From positions 62,001-126,000 of the forward strand of contig NZ_JAHLEB010000003.1 in the NCBI RefSeq assembly GCF_018861735.1: a stretch of 64,000 nucleotides of DNA, in the 5' to 3' direction. Source of the stretch: Clostridium lacusfryxellense. GTDB taxonomy: Bacteria > Bacillota > Clostridia > Clostridiales > Clostridiaceae. How positions within the stretch are numbered: position 1 is the stretch's first letter; each line of letters starts with the position of its first letter. Shown here in pieces: positions 38,178-47,443 of this stretch. The notes beneath the pieces were generated by a model. That model was given only the letters and a program-made list of their open reading frames with translations. It did not search any database and was not told the origin of the DNA. The translations under genes were made by a program, and so were the position numbers.

Positions 38178-39407
38178 ATGAAAGCAGAGATATTAGCAAT
38201 TGGAACAGAAATTTTGCTTGGTGATATAGTAAATACAAATACACAATATATCGCTAAGAGATTGGCAGATTTAGGGATATCAGTATACCATCAGTCCGTA
38301 GTGGGAGATAACCCAGAAAGACTTTTAGAAGCATATAATTTGGCTTTTAGTAGAGCAGATTTAGTAATAGCTACAGGGGGACTTGGACCTACGAAAGATG
38401 ATTTAACTAAAGAAGTAGCATTTGAATATTTTGGAAAGCAAAGTGTGGTTCATGAACCTTCTTTAAAAATTATTGAGGATTATTTTAAAAGGGTTGATAG
38501 GCCGATGACTAAAAATAATAGGAAACAAGCATATTTCCCAATAGATGCTGTAGTGTTACCAAACAATAATGGAACAGCACCAGGATGTATAATTGACGAA
38601 AATAGTAAAATAATTGCGCTTTTACCCGGACCTCCATGGGAAATGAAACCTATGTTTGAAGAGGCAGTTATTCCATATCTTGAAAAGTTATCGCAAGGAG
38701 TATTGGTATCTAAGGTGCTAAGAGTTATTGGAGTGGGCGAAAGCAGCGCAGAAACTATAATAGAGGATATAATGGATAAGCAAACTAATCCAACAGTAGC
38801 ACCTTATGCTAAAGACGGAGAAATGACATTTAGAATTACAGCAAAAGCTAATACGAATGAGGAGGGTCTAAGAATCATAAAACCCATGGAAGATGAAATA
38901 CGTAGTAGACTAGGTAGCAATATTTATGGAGAAGGAGATACAACCCTAGAAAATGTAATTGGTAAAATGCTTATAAATAAAAAAATTACCATAGCTACAG
39001 CTGAATCTTGCACAGGAGGAATGGTAGCATCCACGCTTATAAACTATCCAGGGATATCTTCTTCGCTTAAAGAGGGCGCTGTGACCTATAGTAACGAGGC
39101 TAAAATCAATAGACTAGGAGTTAAAGTGGAAACATTAGATAAGTACGGAGCAGTAAGTAGTGAAGTAGCAGCGGAAATGGCGCTAGGTATAGCAAAAACT
39201 GCAGGTACTAATATTGGGATTTCAACTACTGGAATTGCAGGTCCGGATGGTGGGAGCGATGAAAAACCAGTAGGCCTTGTATATATAGGTTTAGCTATAA
39301 ATGGCGAAGTTAAAACCAAAAAACTTAAATTATCAGGCAAAAGACAAGAAATCCGCAAGCGAGCAACAATGCAGTTACTAGACTGGCTACGACGAGAACT
39401 ATTATAG
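38178..39407 (+). CDS. cinA: CinA-like protein with NMN deamidase domain
   Basis: 409 residues, full length. The N-terminal MoCF-like domain has ATGGLGPTKDDLTKE. The C-terminal PncC domain has TAESCTGGMVASTLI and STTGIAGPDGGSDEKPVGLVY. The PncC domain converts NMN to nicotinate mononucleotide. In some species cinA lies near recA, but not here. GAGGAGG precedes the ATG. Confidence 0.94.
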   Translation: MKAEILAIGTEILLGDIVNTNTQYIAKRLADLGISVYHQSVVGDNPERLLEAYNLAFSRADLVIATGGLGPTKDDLTKEVAFEYFGKQSVVHEPSLKIIEDYFKRVDRPMTKNNRKQAYFPIDAVVLPNNNGTAPGCIIDENSKIIALLPGPPWEMKPMFEEAVIPYLEKLSQGVLVSKVLRVIGVGESSAETIIEDIMDKQTNPTVAPYAKDGEMTFRITAKANTNEEGLRIIKPMEDEIRSRLGSNIYGEGDTTLENVIGKMLINKKITIATAESCTGGMVASTLINYPGISSSLKEGAVTYSNEAKINRLGVKVETLDKYGAVSSEVAAEMALGIAKTAGTNIGISTTGIAGPDGGSDEKPVGLVYIGLAINGEVKTKKLKLSGKRQEIRKRATMQLLDWLRRELL

Positions 39408-39507
39408 GTATTAACTAAGATGAATGGCTTACCCAGTTACAAATGCCATTGATAAAAAAATAATCTAGATTTGCAATTATGTGACAACATTATTTAAATA
39501 GCTTAGC

Positions 39508-39538
39508 AACAAGGGTAGAAATGCCCTTGTTTTATTTT
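39508..39538 (+). terminator. terminator after cinA
   Basis: AACAAGGG (39508-39515) and CCCTTGTT (39524-39531) form a stem with an eight-base loop, followed by a T-rich run. Confidence 0.75.
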
Positions 39539-39624
39539 TGTCTCTTTTTATACGGCCATTTTACATGAACGTTTGGTACTTCAGCTAGTCACAACTTACC
39601 AGATTGTTAACAATTGTTCTTAAA

Positions 39625-39814
39625 CGCAAAAAAAGTATGTATTACGTATAATGCATTAGAATAAGCTTTAGAACTTCTTATTACAATTTTGATTAAGATG
39701 CGTTAAGAAAACATATGTTTGATCGTAGCGAGTTTATGTTTTTAGCAGCTTAATTAAAATTGTAATTAGTAGTTCTTAGCGCAATGATTGCATTAGTAGT
39801 AATACATACTTTTT
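39625..39814. repeat. 190-base imperfect palindrome (fold-back repeat)
   Basis: The sequence starts with an A7 run and GTATGTATTACGTATAATGC and ends with the matching complement GTAATACATACTTTTT. Inner segments also pair (GAACTTCTTATTACAATTTT with AAAATTGTAATTAGTAGTTC; AAGAAAACAT with ATGTTTTTA). Its left end is nearly identical to the left end of the 62054-62118 hairpin. It sits between convergent cinA and ferritin genes and may act as a terminator for both. Confidence 0.8.
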
Positions 39815-39819
39815 CATCC

Positions 39820-40329
39820 CTACTTTGTGATAGGTGGAACAAAAACTCTTGTTGCCAGTTCATTATCTAACATATAAATACTTGTAGGGTCATCATTAAT
39901 TCTACTAAGTCTTTTTATATGACCATTAAAAGTAGCTTCTTCCTCTACTTGCTCATCAATAAACCACTTAAGTAAACTTATAGTAGCATGTTCTCTTTCC
40001 TCAGTTGCAATGTCAGTAAGATTGTAAATTTTACTAGTTACAATCTTTTCATGGTTATATGCAAACTTAAAAGCATCGAGAAGTGATTCATAATCATTTT
40101 GAGGATTAGGCATGCCCTCAAGTGTTATTCTTCCATTCATTTCATTTATATAATTATAAAATTTCATAGCATGGAATTTCTCTTCCTCGGCTTGTACTTT
40201 AAAAAAATTAGCAAAACCATCAAAATCTTCTGCTGCGCAATATGCTGCCATAGCTAGATAAATGTGTGCAGAGTAAAATTCAAAGTTCATTTGTTTATTT
40301 AGTTCTGTGAACAATCTTTCGCTTATCAT
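39820..40329 (-). CDS. ftnA: bacterial non-haem ferritin
   Basis: 169 residues. Four-helix ferritin with ferroxidase residues in the segments NFEFYSAHIYLAM, EEEKFHAMKF and EEREHATISLLKWFIDEQ. It oxidises and stores iron in a 24-mer. AGGAGG precedes the ATG at 40329. Longer in-frame starts would add 11 unlike residues. Confidence 0.94.
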   Translation of the reverse strand: MISERLFTELNKQMNFEFYSAHIYLAMAAYCAAEDFDGFANFFKVQAEEEKFHAMKFYNYINEMNGRITLEGMPNPQNDYESLLDAFKFAYNHEKIVTSKIYNLTDIATEEREHATISLLKWFIDEQVEEEATFNGHIKRLSRINDDPTSIYMLDNELATRVFVPPITK

Positions 40330-40493
40330 AATAATCCTCCTAGTGATTACGTTGGGGGGCATAAAACAATCATTACCCCTTAAAAGTAAAATTTAATATG
40401 TTATTATCTTAAATTGATAATAATTTTTAACTAATCATTAATATTAGTTAATACTATTATTATACACTAAATATAGTAATTATAAACAATAAT

Positions 40494-41687
40494 TTAAGGT
40501 AATAAATTTTCTATATTTACAATTCCACTACCTTGCATATATTTGGGCGAATTAATTAAGCTTGAAGATACCTTTAGCAATGCTAATATATCTTTGAAAT
40601 TTAAATTTTTATTATTCTCATATAAAAGAGCGCATATACCACTTATAAAAGCAGCAGAGCAGGACGTTCCTGTATATGTAGTATATAGATTAGTGATGCA
40701 GGGTGGATAAAGCTTAACACCATTTTTTTGGGAAATGAATTGTGCATCTGTTATTAAAGAACAAATATCAACACAAGCAGCAATTAAATTTGGTTTATCA
40801 AGTTTTTGGAAAGGTCCACAAGAGGAGTATTCATAAATTTTTGGTGTTCCTATGCTATCATAACCACCTACAGTTATACAATTACTAAGAGTTGCTATGC
40901 CTTTAATAGAACTTTTAACATTTTTATTGCTCCCACTAGGAACAATTACAACAAGCCCTTTTGATATGGCATTGTCAAAAAGCTTTGAAAATAAAGATAG
41001 TACAAATTCATTAGTTTCGAAAGTTTCAAAAGGGAGGCAAATGATTTTAATATTAAGGTCATTACTTTCGTTTACTATAGTTTCAAGAGAAAATAAAATA
41101 TCAGATACATAACCCTTGCCTAGTTTATTAAAGGCTTTAATCATAAAAATATGGCTATCTTTTGCAATGCCTTTGTACATACCTTTTGATCCATAACCAC
41201 TACCACAAATTAATCCGCTCATAAAGGTGCCGTGACCATTATCATCATAAGGGTAGTTTGAATTATTAACTAAGTCTACAAATTTCTTTATTCTACTGCT
41301 AGGATTTAATAAATCACAATGTGGATATACACCGCTATCAATTATGCCAATGCCAATGCCCTTTCCGGTAAGGCTATAATTGCTCTGAAAAGAAACACCA
41401 TTAGACGCGAGCAAGCTATTGCCACATAAATGAGCGTAAGAATCAAAAGTTATATATGATACTTGTGGGTATTCTAGCAACCTATCTATTACACTTGATG
41501 TTAAAATAGCACAAATACAATTTATCGATGGAATATGTCTTAGAATTTCACATTTTAAAGATATTATTTTATCAATAGTTTTACGTTCAAGGGATTTGCA
41601 ATGGATTATTACTCTATAGTTTTGATACAGGCTATTTCTCAAAGCATGCCTTAATGAATTGTCTAACTTATTTTTGAAGGAAAACAT
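40494..41687 (-). CDS. cytoplasmic subtilisin-like (S8) serine peptidase
   Basis: 397 residues. The catalytic triad is visible as Asp117 (IGIIDSGVYP), His152 (DDNGHGTFMSGL) and Ser342 (YTGTSCSAAF). The N-terminal 80 residues resemble an I9-type propeptide, and no signal peptide precedes it. That suggests an intracellular or spore-related subtilase. AGGAGG lies just before the ATG. Its partners are unknown. Confidence 0.9.
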   Translation of the reverse strand: MFSFKNKLDNSLRHALRNSLYQNYRVIIHCKSLERKTIDKIISLKCEILRHIPSINCICAILTSSVIDRLLEYPQVSYITFDSYAHLCGNSLLASNGVSFQSNYSLTGKGIGIGIIDSGVYPHCDLLNPSSRIKKFVDLVNNSNYPYDDNGHGTFMSGLICGSGYGSKGMYKGIAKDSHIFMIKAFNKLGKGYVSDILFSLETIVNESNDLNIKIICLPFETFETNEFVLSLFSKLFDNAISKGLVVIVPSGSNKNVKSSIKGIATLSNCITVGGYDSIGTPKIYEYSSCGPFQKLDKPNLIAACVDICSLITDAQFISQKNGVKLYPPCITNLYTTYTGTSCSAAFISGICALLYENNKNLNFKDILALLKVSSSLINSPKYMQGSGIVNIENLLP

Positions 41688-41759
41688 GTAAACCTCCTAA
41701 TGTATTGTTACATTATTATAGTATATGCAGACTATCAATAAGTGTTAACTAAAAAAACA

Positions 41760-42188
41760 TTAACATCTCCATTTAAAAATTATTATACCTACAATCATTA
41801 CACCTAGGCCTATAAACTTAGATAGAGCAAATTTAATTTGGGTAGAGTCAAACAAACCAAAGCTATCAATTATGCCTGCAGCTAAGAGCTGGGCAACTAA
41901 TATTATTGCGATGGAACAGGTTGGTCCCATACTTGATATACCCATCATTACAGTGAATATAATTATAGCGCCCAAGGCGCCTCCAAGTAGATATAATTTA
42001 TTAACTTCCTTTATAGCTTTGAAATCTCCGTTACCAGCTAAAAAGAGGATTATTAATGTTAAAATCAAACCAGTGCCTTGAACAAAGACGTTAGTCTCCC
42101 AAAGACCTATCTTTTCACTTACCCTCGTATTAAAAACACCTTGTAAACTCATAGCTATACCTGCAATTATAGAAAATATTATACCCAA
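41760..42188 (-). CDS. DUF606 (YdcZ-type) membrane protein
   Basis: 142 residues with about five hydrophobic helices. MGIIFSIIAGIAMSLQGVFNTR and the later GALGAIIIFTVMMGISSMGPTCSI match the small DMT-like DUF606 family. Members are thought to transport small molecules, but substrates are unknown. TTG start behind GAGGAGTGTGATT. Confidence 0.85.
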   Translation of the reverse strand: MGIIFSIIAGIAMSLQGVFNTRVSEKIGLWETNVFVQGTGLILTLIILFLAGNGDFKAIKEVNKLYLLGGALGAIIIFTVMMGISSMGPTCSIAIILVAQLLAAGIIDSFGLFDSTQIKFALSKFIGLGVMIVGIIIFKWRC

Positions 42189-42277
42189 CTAAAATCACAC
42201 TCCTCTGAATTAGTTTACCCAGAATGAAATGTAATATTAAAAAAGTTGGTATATATTAAAGAAGGCATTTATAAAAA

Positions 42278-42763
42278 TTAGTATCCATTATCCTGTCTTT
42301 CGTGGTTAATTTTGTTTTTATATAAATAGGCATTTTCAATATTTTCTACGGAAAATCCTAAAGTTTGGCCTAAACTTAAAAAATTATTAAAAATATTTAA
42401 ATAGTTATGTATAGTAGAGTCAACTGCAAAATCTGCAATGTATATATATAAGTTTAAAAACTGATCAGACAATTCATAGCAAATATCTTTAACATCTAAT
42501 GTGGTATCTTGAAAGTTTTTTTCTAAACCTAAGCTTAAAATAAAGTGAAGGCAATCAACATACTCCTCAAGAATTACATCTTTACTTGAAGGCTGTTTTG
42601 TGCTCCAAAATTTAAAACAACGGGTTTCGTTTGCAAGTTCACTAAGTTCTACTTGAAGTGATAATATCTTTTTATTTAATAAAGGAACTCCTTCAAGATG
42701 ATGCTCTGCTTGAATTCTTTGGTCTAGAGTATTTTGCATTTGAAATAATTTATGTAAATCCAT
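42278..42763 (-). CDS. dimeric dUTPase (MazG-like, dUTPase_2)
   Basis: 161 residues. QVELSELANETRCFKFW and the downstream EEYVDCLHFILSLGL are the metal-binding segments of the all-alpha dUTPase family. It would convert dUTP to dUMP and pyrophosphate. The ATG at 42763 lies inside the end of the upstream 2H gene; an ATG at 42784 would add seven residues. The two genes overlap and are probably translated together. Confidence 0.88.
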   Translation of the reverse strand: MDLHKLFQMQNTLDQRIQAEHHLEGVPLLNKKILSLQVELSELANETRCFKFWSTKQPSSKDVILEEYVDCLHFILSLGLEKNFQDTTLDVKDICYELSDQFLNLYIYIADFAVDSTIHNYLNIFNNFLSLGQTLGFSVENIENAYLYKNKINHERQDNGY

Positions 42764-43301
42764 ATTTTTTAACCACCATTTCATCGTTATTATTTATAGG
42801 TTTCCAAAGTTCTACAACATCGACAGTTATAGTTTTTGGAAAGCTTTCATCCTTAACTAAGTTACAAGCTGCTAAATATTCATTATTTGACCACTCTCTA
42901 TCAGCGAAAGTTGTGCTGGCTATAGAAATATGCAAATTCCAATTTTCAATATCTTCTCTAACATTAAACCCATTAGAATTTAAGATAGAATTTATGTTTT
43001 TAGATAATTCATAAACTGTACCTTTATTTTTAATATTTAAATTTACAGATTTATAGGGAGGGTCGAAACATATTACCCCATCTAATTCTACTTCAAATTT
43101 AGTATAATTCTTAAGAATATTTTCCAAAGAAATATCTAAATCTGAAAGAGTAGGATTAGTTATTACTTCAAGAGTTATATGAAGCTTAGGTAAATTTGAA
43201 TCAGAATTGTACAAGTTATACTTTTTACAGATTGATTTCTGAAGTTTTTCAATGTATTCGTAAGAAGTTTTATCAAATAAACCAACTAAGTAATAAACCA
43301 T
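42750..43301 (-). CDS. 2H phosphoesterase (2'-5' RNA ligase-like)
   Basis: 183 residues. Both catalytic motifs are present: HIT in KLHITLEV and HIS in WNLHISIAS. The family handles 2',3'-cyclic or 2'-5' phosphodiester bonds in RNA or small nucleotides, and the substrate is unknown. It is followed in an overlapping arrangement by the dUTPase gene and preceded by a divergent paralogue 32 bases away. Confidence 0.82.
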   Translation of the reverse strand: MVYYLVGLFDKTSYEYIEKLQKSICKKYNLYNSDSNLPKLHITLEVITNPTLSDLDISLENILKNYTKFEVELDGVICFDPPYKSVNLNIKNKGTVYELSKNINSILNSNGFNVREDIENWNLHISIASTTFADREWSNNEYLAACNLVKDESFPKTITVDVVELWKPINNNDEMVVKKYGFT

Positions 43302-43333
43302 ATTAATCCTCCTCTCAAATCTAAATTTATGTT

Positions 43334-43885
43334 TTAATATTCTCTTAGTTCATAAGTTTTAACTAATATTTCTTTTTTATTGCTAACTTGTTTCCATAAC
43401 TCAAGTTTCGAAACCTTTACAAATTTAAAAAAATCATCTTTATTTAAAGTATCATTGATAGGAAGAGTACTGCCATTACAGGACTTCTTAATTATGTGAT
43501 TGGCACTTGCAATAAAAATATGCAAATCAATATTATTGTTATCATCACTTCTAACATTAAAACTATGTAGATCTAAGGTATCTGTGATGTTTCTTGCTAA
43601 ACGAAATATATAGCCTTTATCATAAACATTCAGATTAACTTGATTGAAATTATCACTTAAACAGATGCTGTTATTTATGCCTATTTTAAACTTTTTATAA
43701 GGTGCTAAAATTTTAGAAACAACAACATCTAATTTTTCTAAATCAGGATTTATTATGGAAATTATAGGTATATAAAGATTAGGGGAGCTCTTATATAGTT
43801 TATATTTTCTACAAATGTCTTTTTGAATACTTTGAATTGTAGAATTAGATAGATCATCAAATAGCGCAACTAAAAAATATTTCAT
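43334..43885 (-). CDS. degenerate 2H phosphoesterase paralogue
   Basis: 183 residues, clearly related to the next gene through the start YFLVALFDDLS, the segment QVNLNVYDKG and the end LELWKQVSNKKEILVKTYE. The first His motif is lost (YIPIISIINP replaces LHITLEVITNP), and only LHIFIAS remains of the second. It is probably inactive or has changed role. GGAGG precedes the ATG at 43885. Confidence 0.78.
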   Translation of the reverse strand: MKYFLVALFDDLSNSTIQSIQKDICRKYKLYKSSPNLYIPIISIINPDLEKLDVVVSKILAPYKKFKIGINNSICLSDNFNQVNLNVYDKGYIFRLARNITDTLDLHSFNVRSDDNNNIDLHIFIASANHIIKKSCNGSTLPINDTLNKDDFFKFVKVSKLELWKQVSNKKEILVKTYELREY

Positions 43886-44099
43886 TTTCTTCCTCCAAGC
43901 GAAGTTTATAACCAATATTGGTTAACATTATTATGACTAAATTACAACTTTATTATAACATAATTTTTGAAGTTTGTATTTTCTGTGTAAATTTATGTAT
44001 TCAAACTACCCAAAATTAAAATCTTTTGCCACTTTATAAGTATAAATATTTTAAATTATGCTAATAATATCTATAGAAATGAAAAGGGAGGTCAATTAT

Positions 44100-44261
44100 A
44101 TGAAGCATAATGACAGTATAGGTTGTGTAGTAAGCGAATGTAGTTATCATTGTAAGGATGATAATTTTTGTACTTTGAACAAAATAGAAGTAGTAAAACA
44201 TGAAAGTGTTGCTAAAACACCGGAATGTACAGATTGCGGAAGTTTTAAAACAATGCAATAA
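44100..44261 (+). CDS. DUF1540 small cysteine-rich protein
   Basis: 53 residues with four conserved cysteines in the pattern CVVSECSYHC, C and CTDCGSF. The DUF1540 family is common in Clostridia and probably binds a metal. Its role is not known. GGGAGG precedes the ATG at 44100. A perfect terminator follows. Confidence 0.85.
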   Translation: MKHNDSIGCVVSECSYHCKDDNFCTLNKIEVVKHESVAKTPECTDCGSFKTMQ

Positions 44262-44270
44262 TATGATTTA

Positions 44271-44312
44271 GTAAAAATCACCCGTAGAAATACGGGTGAT
44301 TTTTACATTGTT
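44271..44312 (+). terminator. terminator after the DUF1540 gene
   Basis: Perfect 16-base arms (44271-44286 and 44291-44306) around a GAAA tetraloop, with T runs in the right arm. Confidence 0.88.
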
Positions 44313-44466
44313 TTTTTAAAAATATAATAAATTCTTTCATTAATAAAATAATTTACTATAACATTTTCAAAATAAATGTTAGAATACTACTTAGGTATGG
44401 TATAATTCAGTTGTATGTATAGAAAAAAATACTTAATATATAATGTATAGTGAGGTTGATACAAAT

Positions 44467-45723
44467 ATGGATAAATTGGTAATTAACGGGGGTCGACGTA
44501 TCCTTGGTCAAGTAGAAATAAGTGGTGCGAAAAATGCAGCAGTAGCAATTCTACCAATAGCTGTAATAGCAAGCAAGGGTAAATGTATCATTGAAAATAT
44601 TCCTAATATAGAAGATGTAAATTGTATTGAAAGAATATTAGAGAATTTAGGTTGCACGATTAAAAGAGAAAAAAATTTAGTTACTATAGATAGTACAAAT
44701 ATAAGCAGCATAGATGCTAACACAGAAGATGTAAGAAAAATGAGAGCGTCTTATTATTTAATTGGTGCACTTTTAGCTAGGTTTAAAAAGGCTAGAGTGG
44801 CGCTTCCTGGGGGTTGCCCAATAGGGGCTAGGCCTATAGATCAGCATATAAAGGGGTTTGAAGCGCTTGGGGCAACAGTTACTATCGAAAATGGATCGGT
44901 GAATGTTCAAGCTGATAGGTTAATTGGGACTAGTATTTATTTTGATGTTGTTAGTGTAGGAGCAACAATAAATGTAATGGCTGCGGCAACACTTGCAGAA
45001 GGTACAACTATTTTAGAAAATTCTGCAAAAGAGCCACATGTTGTTGATGTAGCTAACTTCTTAAACTCTATGGGAGCTAATGTCAAAGGTGCAGGCACGG
45101 ATGTTATAAGAATTATAGGAGTTAAAGAATTAACGGGATGTACTTATAGTGTAATTCCAGATCAAATTGAGGCTGGTACATTTATGATAGCAGCTGCGGC
45201 TTGTGGTGGGGAAGTAACTATAAATAATGTTATTCCAAAACATCTTGAATCTATTTCTGCAAAGCTTATGGAAATGGGAGCTGAGGTAATCGAAGGCGGA
45301 GACAGTGTTACTGTTAAGGCAGAAGGAAGACTTAAGGCTGTAAATATCAAGACTTTGCCTTATCCGGGATTTCCAACGGATGTTCAACAACCAATGAACA
45401 CTTTGTTATCGGTGTCAGAGGGCAGGAGCATAATAAATGAAAGCATATGGGAATCACGATTTAAACATGTGGATGAACTCAATAAAATGGGTGCGAGCAT
45501 TAAGGTTGAAGGAAGTGTCGCTACAGTGGATGGTGTGCGTAATCTTACTGGTAAAGTAGTTGTGGCATCAGATTTGAGAGCGGGTGCGGCTTTAGTTATA
45601 GCTGGGCTTATAGCAGAAGGTACTACTGAAATCTTAGGGATTGAACATATTGATAGAGGTTATCCAAACATTGAAGAAAAATTTAGAAGTATAGGTGCAG
45701 ACATAAGAAGAGTTAAGGCGTAA
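44467..45723 (+). CDS. murA: UDP-N-acetylglucosamine 1-carboxyvinyltransferase (MurA)
   Basis: 418 residues. It makes the first committed peptidoglycan precursor. [24 protein letters not shown] is the N-terminus, the catalytic Cys lies in [15 protein letters not shown], and the C-terminus has [18 protein letters not shown] prefer the ATG at 44467 with GAGG upstream; ATG 44443 is possible. An extended -10 (TGGTATAAT at 44398-44406) lies 61 bases before it. Confidence 0.95.
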   Translation: MDKLVINGGRRILGQVEISGAKNAAVAILPIAVIASKGKCIIENIPNIEDVNCIERILENLGCTIKREKNLVTIDSTNISSIDANTEDVRKMRASYYLIGALLARFKKARVALPGGCPIGARPIDQHIKGFEALGATVTIENGSVNVQADRLIGTSIYFDVVSVGATINVMAAATLAEGTTILENSAKEPHVVDVANFLNSMGANVKGAGTDVIRIIGVKELTGCTYSVIPDQIEAGTFMIAAAACGGEVTINNVIPKHLESISAKLMEMGAEVIEGGDSVTVKAEGRLKAVNIKTLPYPGFPTDVQQPMNTLLSVSEGRSIINESIWESRFKHVDELNKMGASIKVEGSVATVDGVRNLTGKVVVASDLRAGAALVIAGLIAEGTTEILGIEHIDRGYPNIEEKFRSIGADIRRVKA

Positions 45724-45748
45724 CAATTTGAAATTAAAGGAGACAATT

Positions 45749-46534
45749 ATGATTTTTTGTCCATTATATAGTGGAAGTAGTGGGAATAGCATATTTGTAG
45801 CGTCACAAAATGCAAAAATTTTAGTGGATGTCGGTATGCCAGGGAAAAGCATTGAAAGTGCGCTTAAACATATAAACCAAGATCCTAGTGATATTGATGG
45901 AATTTTTATTACACATGAACATTCAGATCACATAAAGGGTGCTGGAATTATTTCTAGAAGGTATGATATACCTATTTATGCTAATCAAAATACTTGGGAA
46001 GCTATGGAGATTAAACTGGGCAAGATAAAAGAAAATAATATAAGGATAATTAGCGATAATTATGTAGATATAAAGGACATGCATATAATAAATTATAGTA
46101 TATCACACGATGCAGCTGACCCAATAGGATTCGCGTTGTGTAGTGGAAATAAAAAAGCTTGTATTGCTACAGATTTAGGATATTTTTCACCAGAAGTGAA
46201 AAATATAATAAAAGACGCGGATGTAATTTTACTTGAGAGCAATCATGATGTTGAGATGGTAAAGTTTGGGCCGTATCCATACCCTTTAAAAAGAAGAATT
46301 TTAAGTGACGTAGGTCATTTATCCAACGAGGCATGTGGACAGGCTATTGTAGAAATAATGAGTGAGAAGCAAAAGCATATTATTTTAGGACATTTGAGCA
46401 AAACTAATAATTACCCCGATTTAGCATATCAAACAGTGCTTAATATACTTAATGAAAATCACATTGAAATAGGTAGAGATATTTCTCTAAAGCTTGCAAG
46501 AAGAGATATGCCAAGTGATGTAATTAATTTTTAA
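45749..46534 (+). CDS. walJ: MBL-fold hydrolase of the WalJ/YycJ type
   Basis: 261 residues. The metallo-beta-lactamase motif THEHSDHIKG and the N-terminal YSGSSGNSIFVAS match WalJ, which in other Firmicutes is encoded with the WalRK cell-wall system and acts in DNA metabolism. Here it follows murA by 25 bases and no walRK is present. The ATG at 45749 has AAAGGAG before it. Confidence 0.88.
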   Translation: MIFCPLYSGSSGNSIFVASQNAKILVDVGMPGKSIESALKHINQDPSDIDGIFITHEHSDHIKGAGIISRRYDIPIYANQNTWEAMEIKLGKIKENNIRIISDNYVDIKDMHIINYSISHDAADPIGFALCSGNKKACIATDLGYFSPEVKNIIKDADVILLESNHDVEMVKFGPYPYPLKRRILSDVGHLSNEACGQAIVEIMSEKQKHIILGHLSKTNNYPDLAYQTVLNILNENHIEIGRDISLKLARRDMPSDVINF

Positions 46535-46634
46535 GAATTGTTAACATGGAGTCCTATACCACAGTATCACAGGTATTACTACTTGAGCAAAGCCAATACT
46601 TTAGTGATTCATAAATATCATTCTGAAGTCACTA

Positions 46635-46742
46635 ATTAAGCCATATTAGTGGATTAAGCCACTTTAGTGGATTAAGCTACTTTAGTGGATTAAGCAACTA
46701 AGGTTGATTAAGCAACTAAGGTTGATTAAGCAACTAAGGTTG
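46635..46742. repeat. six tandem 18-base hairpin repeats
   Basis: Units start ATTAAG (46635, 46653, 46671, 46689, 46707, 46725) followed by a 12-base hairpin. The hairpins are CCATATTAGTGG, CCACTTTAGTGG, CTACTTTAGTGG, then CAACTAAGGTTG three times. The arms CCAC/GTGG change together to CAAC/GTTG. They lie immediately ahead of the ribosome site of the GerMN gene. Confidence 0.9.
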
Positions 46743-46764
46743 ATTATTAAAGGAGCGGTTAAAT

Positions 46765-47328
46765 ATGAGAAAAGCAATCAAAATATTATTATGTTCTATG
46801 TTAATTGTTTCAACGGTGGCATTTTCTGGGTGTGAGAAAAAAGATACAAAAAGCGTTACAAATAAAGAAAAGCTTGAGAATCTAAAACTTCCCTTAGAAA
46901 AAGATGATATTATACAATTGAATATTTATTTTGATGGTACTAAAGATGGCGATGAGGTAGAAGTAGTTAAGGATGAAAGAATTATTAATAAGGAAGAACT
47001 TATTGGGGAAACTATTATGCAAGAACTTATAAAAGGGCCTACTGTAAAAAGTGAGTTAAAACCAATACTTCCTAAAGAAACTAGGTTATTGAGTTTTTCT
47101 ATTAAAGATAACATTGCTTATGTTAATTTAAGTAACGAAGCTAGAATAAACATGGAAAAGAAAAAAGAAGAAAGTTGCCTAGAAGGTATAGCGACATCTT
47201 TAACTCAATTACCATCTGTTCAAAAGGTGAAAATTACAATTGGAAATGATGGTATTGATACTATAGGTGGAAACTTTAACATATCTAAACCATTTAGTAA
47301 AGGTGAACTAATTCCAGTTGAAAAATAG
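46765..47328 (+). CDS. GerMN-domain lipoprotein
   Basis: 187 residues. A lipoprotein signal peptide ends VAFSGC. The mature part contains the GerMN signature (MQELIKGPTVKSELKPILP, IKDNIAYVNLSNEAR). GerM-type proteins act in sporulation and germination, and GerMN domains also occur in LpqB-like lipoproteins. The role here is inferred. AAAGGAG lies just after the repeat array. Confidence 0.88.
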   Translation: MRKAIKILLCSMLIVSTVAFSGCEKKDTKSVTNKEKLENLKLPLEKDDIIQLNIYFDGTKDGDEVEVVKDERIINKEELIGETIMQELIKGPTVKSELKPILPKETRLLSFSIKDNIAYVNLSNEARINMEKKKEESCLEGIATSLTQLPSVQKVKITIGNDGIDTIGGNFNISKPFSKGELIPVEK

Positions 47329-47443
47329 AATTAGTTGTAAAAACACTATTTAATACTTAGAAATTTAAAACTTAGATATTCAATATTACAGAAATGGTTA
47401 TTATAATAAAACAAAATATATTATGAGTCGGAGGAGAATATAC

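Noticed and set aside
46635-46742. CRISPR array
   Set aside because: Units are 18 bases with no unique spacers, each is itself a hairpin, and no cas gene is present.
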